Origin: Auanema rhodensis
Lineage: Eukaryota > Nematoda > Chromadorea > Rhabditida > Rhabditidae
DNA length: 64,000 nt
Direction of reading: 5' to 3'
Assembly (NCBI GenBank): GCA_964057225.1
Contig: OZ059899.1
Location: forward strand, 2,604,001-2,668,000
The position numbers were made by a program, and so were the translations under genes. The stretch's first letter is position 1, and each line of letters begins with the position of its first letter. Shown here one piece after another: positions 54,501 to 64,000 of the stretch. The notes beneath the pieces were generated by a model. That model made no database searches and was not told where the DNA came from. It worked only from the letters and a program-made list of their open reading frames with translations.

Positions 54501-55459
54501 TTGAATAACATTGTCCATCGTCTTTGCCTTGAAAAACGGAATCTAAAAACATCTACTTTTCGCTAAATTATCTTGAAATTTTTCGAAAAAATTTTTGTCA
54601 AAATGTTTTTGGAAGCAATGTTGAGTGTACATGGAAACTCAACATACACTAATGCATCATTTTTCAAACGATCATAACTAATTTTTGTATTAAGCGTTTC
54701 TCAATGTAGTATAGTGCATTCGATGCGGATTGTTGAGCTGCGTCGATCTGTGTTATCAGATTTGCGCTAGCTTAAAAATGCACCGAGATATCAACTGATA
54801 TGAGTTCACACATATATCCTCGATTTTCACCCTGAAGAATTAATTTTTTCGTTGAATAACATTGTCCATCGTCTTTGCCTTGAAAAAAGGAATCTAAAAA
54901 CATCTACTTTTTGCTAAATTATTTTGAAATTTTTCGAAAAAATTTTTGTCAAAATGTTTTTGGAAGCAATGTTGAGTGTACATGGAAACTCAACATACAC
55001 TAATGCATCATTTTTCAAACGATCATAACTAATTTTTGTATTAAGCGTTTCTCAATGTAGTATAGTGCATTCGATGCGGATTTTTAAGCTGCGTCGATCT
55101 GTGTTATCAGATTTGCGCTAGCTTAAAAAAGCACCGAGATATCAACTGATATAAGTTCACACTTATATCCTCGATTTTCACCCTGAAGAATTATTTTTTT
55201 CGTTGAATAACATTGTCCATCGTCTTCGCCTTGAAAAACGGAATCTAAAAACATCTACTTTTTGCTAAATTATTTTGAAATTTTTCGAAAAAATTTTTGT
55301 CAAAATGTTTTTGGAAGCAATGTTGAGTGTACATGGAAACTCAACATACACTAATGCATCATTTTTCAAACGATCATAACTAATTTTTGTATTAAGCGTT
55401 TCTCAATGTAGTATAGTGCATTCGATGCGGATTTTTGAGCTGCGTCGATCTGTGTTATC
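51598..55459. repeat. HOR-H left part: 702-bp dimer and 1755-bp pentamer
   Basis: M148-M152 alternate a 45G-55A-131A monomer with a 22A-86A-131C-155C-166C-326G monomer, giving a two-monomer period of 702 bp. M153-M157 form a five-monomer unit: 22A-119C; 17G-119C; 45G-55A; 22A with 326G; 45G-55A. M158 restarts it. The 22A/326G monomer combines a 22A head with the tail of the 17G/326G type, so it is itself likely chimeric. M153 has an extra base and M154 carries the rare 327C. Confidence 0.88.
53353..53704. repeat. 352-bp monomer M153 with a one-base length change in the conserved dyad
   Basis: At 53581-53590 the usual AAACTCAAC reads AAAAGTCAAC. The change shifts all later monomers by one base and breaks one pair of the dyad at monomer positions 212-239. 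The same change occurs again only in M171 (59900-59909), 6319 bp to the right, that is 18 monomers plus one base. Two independent origins of such a compound change are unlikely, so M153 and M171 probably descend from one copy. Confidence 0.93.
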
Positions 55460-57916
55460 AGATTTGCGCTAGCTTGAAAATGCACCGAGATATCAACTGA
55501 TATAAGTTCACACTTATATCCTCGATTTTCACCCTGAAGAATTAATTTTTTCGTTGAATAACATTGTCCATCGTCTTCGCCTTGAAAAACGGAATCTAAA
55601 AACATCTACTTTTTGCTAAATTATTTTGAAATTTTTCGAAAAAATTTTTGTCAAAATGTTCTTGGAAGCAATGTTGAGTGTACATGGAAACTCAACATAC
55701 ACTAATGCATCGTTTTTCAAACGATCATAACTAATTTTATTATTAAGCGTTTCTCAATGTAGTATAGTGCATTCGATGCGGATTGTTGAGCTGCGTCGAT
55801 CTGTGTTATCAGATTTGCGCTAGCTTGAAAATGCACCGAGATATCAACTGATATAAGTTCACACTTATATCCTCGATTTTCACCCTGAAGAATTATTTTT
55901 TTCGTCGAATAACATTGTCCATCGTCTTTGCCTTGAAAAATGGAATCTAAAAACATCTACTTTCTGCTAAATTATTTTGAAATTTTTCGAAAAAATTTTT
56001 GTCAAAATGTTCTTGGAAGCAATGTTGAGTGTACATGGAAACTCAACATACACTAATGCATCGTTTTTCAAACGATCATAACTAATTTTATTATTAAGCG
56101 TTTCTCAATGTAGTATAGTGCATTCGATGCGGATTGTTGAGCTGCGTCGATCTGTGTTATCAGATTTGCGCTAGCTTAAAAATGCACCGAGATATCAACT
56201 GATATGAGTTCACACTTATATCCTCGATTTTCACCCTGAAGAATTAATTTTTTCGTTGAATAACATTGTCCATCGTCTTTGCCTTGAAAAAAGGAATCTA
56301 AAAACATCTACTTTTTGCTAAATTATTCTGAAATTTTTCGAAAAAATTTTTGTCAAAATGTTTTTGGAAGCAATGTTGAGTGTACATGGAAACTCAACAT
56401 ACACTAATGCATCATTTTTCAAACGATCATAACTAATTTTTGTATTAAGCGTTTCTCAATGTAGTATAGTGCATTCAATGCGGATTTTTAAGCTGCGTCG
56501 ATCTGTGTTATCAGATTTGCGCTAGCTTAAAAAAGCACCGAGATATCAACTGATATAAGTTCACACTTATATCCTCGATTTTCACCCTGAAGAATTATTT
56601 TTTTCGTTGAATAACATTGTCCATCGTCTTTGCCTTGAAAAACGGAATCTAAAAACATCTACTTTTTGCTAAATTATTTTGAAATTTTTCGAAAAAATTT
56701 TTGTCAAAATGTTTTTGGAAGCAATGTTGAGTGTACATGGAAACTCAACATACACTAATGCATCATTTTTCAAACGATCATAACTAATTTTTGTATTAAG
56801 CGTTTCTCAATGTAGTATAGTGCATTCAATGCGGATTTTTAAGCTGCGTCGATCTGTGTTATCAGATTTGCGCTAGCTTGAAAATGCACCGAGATATCAA
56901 CTGATATAAGTTCACACTTATATCCTCGATTTTCACCCTGAAGAATTATTTTTTTCGTCGAATAACATTGTCCATCGTCTTTGCTTTGAAAAACGGAATC
57001 TAAAAACATCTACTTTTCGCTAAATTATCTTGAAATTTTTCGAAAAAATTTTTGTCAAAATGTTTTTGGAAGCAATGTTGAGTGTACATGGAAACTCAAC
57101 ATACACTAATGCATCATTTTTCAAACGATCATAACTAATTTTTGTATTAAGCGTTTCTCAATGTAGTATAGTGCATTCGATGCGGATTTTTGAGCTGCGT
57201 CGATCTGTGTTATCAGATTTGCGCTAGCTTAAAAATGCACCGAGATATCAACTGATATAAGTTCACACTTATATCCTCGATTTTCACCCTGAAGAATTAA
57301 TTTTTTCGTTGAATAACATTGTCCATCGTCTTTGCCTTGAAAAACGGAATCTAAAAACATCTACTTTTCGCTAAATTATTTTGAAATTTTTCGAAAAAAT
57401 TTTTGTCAAAATGTTTTTGGAAGCAATGTTGAGTGTACATGGAAACTCAACATACACTAATGCATCATTTTTCAAACGATCATAACTAATTTTTGTATTA
57501 AGCGTTTCTCAATGTAGTATAGTGCATTCGATGCGGATTTTTAAGCTGCGTCGATCTGTGTTATCAGATTTGCGCTAGCTTAAAAAAGCACCGAGATATC
57601 AACTGATATAAGTTCACACTTATATCCTCGATTTTCACCCTGAAGAATTATTTTTTTCGTTGAATAACATTGTCCATCGTCTTTGCCTTGAAAAACGGAA
57701 TCTAAAAACATCTACTTTTTGCTAAATTATTTTGAAATTTTTCGAAAAAATTTTTGTCAAAATGTTTTTGGAAGCAATGTTGAGTGTACATGGAAACTCA
57801 ACATACACTAATGCATCATTTTTCAAACGATCATAACTAATTTTTGTATTAAGCGTTTCTCAATGTAGTATAGTGCATTCGATGCGGATTTTTGAGCTGC
57901 GTCGATCTGTGTTATC
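55460..57916. repeat. Divergent seven-monomer cluster M159-M165
   Basis: This stretch has no clear internal higher-order period and carries the most unusual variants of the window. M159 and M160 have 202C, 253G, 280A-281T and 326G. M160 and M163 have 96C, which turns CGTTGAAT into CGTCGAAT. M160 has 131T. M161 has 45G without 55A and carries 316A, as does M162. M163 and M164 resemble types otherwise found in the left part of the window. It divides the two halves of HOR-H and looks like an older segment that escaped recent homogenisation. Confidence 0.8.
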
Positions 57917-60900
57917 AGATTTGCGCTAGCTTAAAAATGCACCGAGATATCAACTGATATGAGTTCACACATATATCCTCGATTTTCACCCTGAAGAATT
58001 AATTTTTTCGTTGAATAACATTGTCCATCGTCTTTGCCTTGAAAAAAGGAATCTAAAAACATCTACTTTTTGCTAAATTATTTTGAAATTTTTCGAAAAA
58101 ATTTTTGTCAAAATGTTTTTGGAAGCAATGTTGAGTGTACATGGAAACTCAACATACACTAATGCATCATTTTTCAAACGATCATAACTAATTTTTGTAT
58201 TAAGCGTTTCTCAATGTAGTATAGTGCATTCGATGCGGATTTTTAAGCTGCGTCGATCTGTGTTATCAGATTTGCGCTAGCTTAAAAAAGCACCGAGATA
58301 TCAACTGATATAAGTTCACACTTATATCCTCGATTTTCACCCTGAAGAATTAATTTTTTCGTTGAATAACATTGTCCATCGTCTTTGCCTTGAAAAACGG
58401 AATCTAAAAACATCTACTTTTCGCTAAATTATCTTGAAATTTTTCGAAAAAATTTTTGTCAAAATGTTTTTGGAAGCAATGTTGAGTGTACATGGAAACT
58501 CAACATACACTAATGCATCATTTTTCAAACGATCATAACTAATTTTTGTATTAAGCGTTTCTCAATGTAGTATAGTGCATTCGATGCGGATTGTTGAGCT
58601 GCGTCGATCTGTGTTATCAGATTTGCGCTAGCTTAAAAATGCACCGAGATATCAACTGATATGAGTTCACACATATATCCTCGATTTTCACCCTGAAGAA
58701 TTAATTTTTTCGTTGAATAACATTGTCCATCGTCTTTGCCTTGAAAAAAGGAATCTAAAAACATCTACTTTTTGCTAAATTATTTTGAAATTTTTCGAAA
58801 AAATTTTTGTCAAAATGTTTTTGGAAGCAATGTTGAGTGTACATGGAAACTCAACATACACTAATGCATCATTTTTCAAACGATCATAACTAATTTTTGT
58901 ATTAAGCGTTTCTCAATGTAGTATAGTGCATTCGATGCGGATTTTTAAGCTGCGTCGATCTGTGTTATCAGATTTGCGCTAGCTTAAAAAAGCACCGAGA
59001 TATCAACTGATATAAGTTCACACTTATATCCTCGATTTTCACCCTGAAGAATTAATTTTTTCGTTGAATAACATTGTCCATCGTCTTTGCCTTGAAAAAC
59101 GGAATCTAAAAACATCTACTTTTCGCTAAATTATCTTGAAATTTTTCGAAAAAATTTTTGTCAAAATGTTTTTGGAAGCAATGTTGAGTGTACATGGAAA
59201 CTCAACATACACTAATGCATCATTTTTCAAACGATCATAACTAATTTTTGTATTAAGCGTTTCTCAATGTAGTATAGTGCATTCGATGCGGATTGTTGAG
59301 CTGCGTCGATCTGTGTTATCAGATTTGCGCTAGCTTAAAAATGCACCGAGATATCAACTGATATGAGTTCACACATATATCCTCGATTTTCACCCTGAAG
59401 AATTAATTTTTTCGTTGAATAACATTGTCCATCGTCTTTGCCTTGAAAAAAGGAATCTAAAAACATCTACTTTTTGCTAAATTATTTTGAAATTTTTCGA
59501 AAAAATTTTTGTCAAAATGTTTTTGGAAGCAATGTTGAGTGTACATGGAAACTCAACATACACTAATGCATCATTTTTCAAACGATCATAACTAATTTTT
59601 GTATTAAGCGTTTCTCAATGTAGTATAGTGCATTCGATGCGGATTTTTAAGCTGCGTCGATCTGTGTTATCAGATTTGCGCTAGCTTAAAAAAGCACCGA
59701 GATATCAACTGATATAAGTTCACACTTATATCCTCGATTTTCACCCTGAAGAATTATTTTTTTCGTTGAATAACATTGTCCATCGTCTTCGCCTTGAAAA
59801 ACGGAATCTAAAAACATCTACTTTTTGCTAAATTATTTTGAAATTTTTCGAAAAAATTTTTGTCAAAATGTTTTTGGAAGCAATGTTGAGTGTACATGGA
59901 AAAGTCAACATACACTAATGCATCATTTTTCAAACGATCATAACTAATTTTTGTATTAAGCGTTTCTCAATGTAGTATAGTGCATTCGATGCGGATTGTT
60001 GAGCTGCGTCGATCTGTGTTATCAGATTTGCGCTAGCTTAAAAATGCACCGAGATATCAACTGATATGAGTTCACACATATATCCTCGATTTTCACCCTG
60101 AAGAATTAATTTTTTCGTTGAATAACATTGTCCATCGTCTTTGCCTTGAAAAAAGGAATCTAAAAACATCTACTTTTTGCTAAATTATTTTGAAATTTTT
60201 CGAAAAAATTTTTGTCAAAATGTTTTTGGAAGCAATGTTGAGTGTACATGGAAACTCAACATACACTAATGCATCATTTTTCAAACGATCATAACTAATT
60301 TTTGTATTAAGCGTTTCTCAATGTAGTATAGTGCATTCGATGCGGATTTTTAAGCTGCGTCGATCTGTGTTATCAGATTTGCGCTAGCTTAAAAAAGCAC
60401 CGAGATATCAACTGATATAAGTTCACACTTATATCCTCGATTTTCACCCTGAAGAATTAATTTTTTCGTTGAATAACATTGTCCATCGTCTTTGCCTTGA
60501 AAAACGGAATCTAAAAACATCTACTTTTCGCTAAATTATCTTGAAATTTTTCGAAAAAATTTTTGTCAAAATGTTTTTGGAAGCAATGTTGAGTGTACAT
60601 GGAAACTCAACATACACTAATGCATCATTTTTCAAACGATCATAACTAATTTTTGTATTAAGCGTTTCTCAATGTAGTATAGTGCATTCGATGCGGATTG
60701 TTGAGCTGCGTCGATCTGTGTTATCAGATTTGCGCTAGCTTAAAAATGCACCGAGATATCAACTGATATGAGTTCACACATATATCCTCGATTTTCACCC
60801 TGAAGAATTAATTTTTTCGTTGAATAACATTGTCCATCGTCTTTGCCTTGAAAAAAGGAATCTAAAAACATCTACTTTTTGCTAAATTATTTTGAAATTT

Positions 60901-63533
60901 TTCGAAAAAATTTTTGTCAAAATGTTTTTGGAAGCAATGTTGAGTGTACATGGAAACTCAACATACACTAATGCATCATTTTTCAAACGATCATAACTAA
61001 TTTTTGTATTAAGCGTTTCTCAATGTAGTATAGTGCATTCGATGCGGATTTTTAAGCTGCGTCGATCTGTGTTATCAGATTTGCGCTAGCTTAAAAAAGC
61101 ACCGAGATATCAACTGATATAAGTTCACACTTATATCCTCGATTTTCACCCTGAAGAATTATTTTTTTCGTTGAATAACATTGTCCATCGTCTTCGCCTT
61201 GAAAAACGGAATCTAAAAACATCTACTTTTTGCTAAATTATTTTGAAATTTTTCGAAAAAATTTTTGTCAAAATGTTTTTGGAAGCAATGTTGAGTGTAC
61301 ATGGAAACTCAACATACACTAATGCATCATTTTTCAAACGATCATAACTAATTTTTGTATTAAGCGTTTCTCAATGTAGTATAGTGCATTCGATGCGGAT
61401 TTTTGAGCTGCGTCGATCTGTGTTATCAGATTTGCGCTAGCTTGAAAATGCACCGAGATATCAACTGATATAAGTTCACACTTATATCCTCGATTTTAAC
61501 CCTGAAGAATTAATTTTTTCGTTGAATAACATTGTCCATCGTCTTCGCCTTGAAAAACGGAATCTAAAAACATCTACTTTTTGCTAAATTATTTTGAAAT
61601 TTTTCGAAAAAATTTTTGTCAAAATGTTTTTGGAAGCAATGTTGAGTGTACATGGAAACTCAACATACACTAATGCATCATTTTTCAAACGATCATAACT
61701 AATTTTTGTATTAAGCGTTTCTCAATGTAGTATAGTGCATTCGATGCGGATTTCTGAGCTGCGTCGATCTGTGTTATCAGATTTGCGCTAGCTTAAAAAT
61801 GCACCGAGATATCAACTGATATGAGTTCACACATATATCCTCGATTTTCACCCTGAAGAATTAATTTTTTCGTTGAATAACATTGTCCATCGTCTTTGCC
61901 TTGAAAAAAGGAATCTAAAAACATCTACTTTTTGCTAAATTATTTTGAAATTTTTCGAAAAAATTTTTGTCAAAATGTTTTTGGAAGCAATGTTGAGTGT
62001 ACATGGAAACTCAACATACACTAATGCATCATTTTTCAAACGATCATAACTAATTTTTGTATTAAGCGTTTCTCAATGTAGTATAGTGCATTCGATGCGG
62101 ATTTTTAAGCTGCGTCGATCTGTGTTATCAGATTTGCGCTAGCTTAAAAAAGCACCGAGATATCAACTGATATAAGTTCACACTTATTTCCTCGATTTTC
62201 ACCCTGAAGAATTAATTTTTTCGTTGAATAACATTGTCCATCGTCTTTGCCTTGAAAAACGGAATCTAAAAACATCTACTTTTCGCTAAATTATCTTGAA
62301 ATTTTTCGAAAAAATTTTTGTCAAAATGTTTTTGGAAGCAATGTTGAGTGTACATGGAAACTCAACATACACTAATGCATCATTTTTCAAACGATCATAA
62401 CTAATTTTTGTATTAAGCGTTTCTCAATGTAGTATAGTGCATTCGATGCGGATTGTTGAGCTGCGTCGATCTGTGTTATCAGATTTGCGCTAGCTTAAAA
62501 ATGCACCGAGATATCAACTGATATGAGTTCACACATATATCCTCGATTTTCACCCTGAAGAATTAATTTTTTCGTTGAATAACATTGTCCATCGTCTTTG
62601 CCTTGAAAAAAGGAATCTAAAAACATCTACTTTTTGCTAAATTATTTTGAAATTTTTCGAAAAAATTTTTGTCAAAATGTTTTTGGAAGCAATGTTGAGT
62701 GTACATGGAAACTCAACATACACTAATGCATCATTTTTCAAACGATCATAACTAATTTTTGTATTAAGCGTTTCTCAATGTAGTATAGTGCATTCGATGC
62801 GGATTTTTAAGCTGCGTCGATCTGTGTTATCAGATTTGCGCTAGCTTAAAAAAGCACCGAGATATCAACTGATATAAGTTCACACTTATATCCTCGATTT
62901 TCACCCTGAAGAATTATTTTTTTCGTTGAATAACATTGTCCATCGTCTTCGCCTTGAAAAACGGAATCTAAAAACATCTACTTTTTGCTAAATTATTTTG
63001 AAATTTTTCGAAAAAATTTTTGTCAAAATGTTTTTGGAAGCAATGTTGAGTGTACATGGAAACTCAACATACACTAATGCATCATTTTTCAAACGATCAT
63101 AACTAATTTTTGTATTAAGCGTTTCTCAATGTAGTATAGTGCATTCGATGCGGATTTTTGAGCTGCGTCGATCTGTGTTATCAGATTTGCGCTAGCTTGA
63201 AAATGCACCGAGATATCAACTGATATAAGTTCACACTTATATCCTCGATTTTCACCCTGAAGAATTAATTTTTTCGTTGAATAACATTGTCCATCGTCTT
63301 CGCCTTGAAAAACGGAATCTAAAAACATCTACTTTTTGCTAAATTATTTTGAAATTTTTCGAAAAAATTTTTGTCAAAATGTTTTTGGAAGCAATGTTGA
63401 GTGTACATGGAAACTCAACATACACTAATGCATCATTTTTCAAACGATCATAACTAATTTTTGTATTAAGCGTTTCTCAATGTAGTATAGTGCATTCGAT
63501 GCGGATTTTTGAGCTGCGTCGATCTGTGTTATC
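57917..63533. repeat. HOR-H right part: dimers, a chimera and pentamers
   Basis: M166-M170 (57917-59671) repeat the dimer pattern of M148-M152. M171 is a 352-bp chimera. M172-M174 continue the dimer. M175-M179 (61077-62831) repeat the pentamer of M153-M157, and M180-M181 begin another. M176 carries 327C exactly as M154 does, 7723 bp away. Private changes, such as an A for C near base 71 in M176 and a T near base 58 in M178, show slight later divergence. Confidence 0.88.
59672..60023. repeat. Chimeric 352-bp monomer M171
   Basis: The head is 22A-86T-119C-131C-155T with the same one-base length change as M153. The tail has 326G, which belongs to the 22A-86A-326G type (M149, M151, M156). The next monomer, M172, is a 45G-55A type, as M157 follows M156. 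A single exchange between an M153-like and an M156-like monomer, at a point between 239 and 326, explains both the chimera and the loss of the intervening monomers. Confidence 0.72.
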
Positions 63534-64000
63534 AGATTTGCGCTAGCTTGAAAATGCACCGAGATATCAACTGATATAAGTTCACACTTATATCCTCGAT
63601 TTTCACCCTGAAGAATTAATTTTTTCGTTGAATAACATTGTCCATCGTCTTTGCCTTGAAAAACGGAATCTAAAAACATCTACTTTTCGCTAAATTATCT
63701 TGAAATTTTTCGAAAAAATTTTTGTCAAAATGTTTTTGGAAGCAATGTTGAGTGTACATGGAAACTCAACATACACTAATGCATCGTTTTTCAAACGATC
63801 ATAACTAATTTTATTATTAAGCGTTTCTCAATGTAGTATAGTGCATTCGATGCGGATTGTTGAGCTGCGTCGATCTGTGTTATCAGATTTGCGCTAGCTT
63901 AAAAATGCACCGAGATATCAACTGATATGAGTTCACACTTATATCCTCGATTTTCACCCTGAAGAATTAATTTTTTCGTTGAATAACATTGTCCATCGTC
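63534..64000. repeat. M182 and partial M183: return of the divergent-cluster variants
   Basis: M182 (63534-63884) has 253G, 280A-281T and 326G, otherwise seen only in M159 and M160. M183 begins 45G with 55T, a combination otherwise seen only in M161. They follow a 22A-119C and a 17G-119C monomer, as in the earlier cluster. The array is therefore about to repeat the 55.1-56.3 kb region at a 22-monomer offset. M183 is cut by the window edge after 116 bases and is not a biological truncation. Confidence 0.85.

Larger units (their letters stand above)
1..64000. repeat. 351-bp satellite DNA array, 182 full monomers plus a partial one
   Basis: The marker GCGCTAGCTT recurs every 351 bases from position 7 to the right edge, always in the same orientation. 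Monomer n starts at 351(n-1)+1 up to M153; after the one-base length changes near 53581 and 59900 the starts shift by one and then two. No foreign DNA interrupts the array, and both window edges lie inside it, so its true length exceeds 64 kb. Any two monomers differ at only a few to about twenty sites. The composition is AT-rich, about 32% GC in M1 by hand count. Long homogeneous arrays of this kind are typical of centromeric or pericentromeric heterochromatin; the chromosomal position here is inferred, not shown. I do not recognise the monomer as a named satellite family. Confidence 0.99.

Overview
The whole 64-kb window is one uninterrupted, head-to-tail tandem array of a 351-bp AT-rich satellite. 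With the phase set at base 1 (monomer M1 begins AGATTTGCGC), there are 182 full monomers plus a 116-bp partial one at the right edge. All lie in the same orientation. I saw no transposable element, unique sequence, RNA gene or believable protein gene. Only two monomers deviate in length, at 53353 and 59672, each 352 bp. Hand-counted GC of M1 is 113/351, about 32%. Every open reading frame of 60-85 codons is a by-product of the repeat: each opens or closes with a single diagnostic base and recurs wherever that base recurs.

This is eukaryotic satellite DNA of the centromeric or heterochromatic kind. The species cannot be named from the sequence. M1 carries 13 CpG against about 9 expected, so there is no CpG depletion. 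That argues against a heavily germline-methylated genome such as a vertebrate or plant and fits an invertebrate, perhaps an insect, but this is inference.

The real information lies in which variants each monomer carries. Reading about 25 diagnostic positions through all monomers shows a mosaic of local higher-order repeats (HORs) that replace one another along the window. A: 6-mer, 703-4914, again at 6670-8775. B: 7-mer, 9829-15795. C: 6-mer, 15445-21060. D: 7-mer, 21763-28782. E: 5-mer, 30538-34047. F: 6-mer, 34399-37908. G: 12-14-mer, 37909-51948. H: 2-mer and 5-mer mixture, 51598-55459 and 57917-63533, interrupted by a divergent seven-monomer cluster at 55460-57916 whose marker variants return at the right edge. 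Several junctions are chimeric monomers (head of one type, tail of another), as expected from in-register unequal exchange.

Within the monomer, bases 17-56, 86-170 and 286-334 carry nearly all variation, while bases 187-285 are almost invariant. Each monomer holds three short dyad symmetries: 40-61, 212-239 and one across the monomer junction (340 to base 4 of the next). It also has a TTTTTCGAAAAA palindrome next to an A/T tract and a weak match to the 5' half of the CENP-B box. These are the candidate functional parts; none has been tested. Variant calls were made by eye, so block boundaries are good to the monomer but identity inside blocks was not scored exhaustively.
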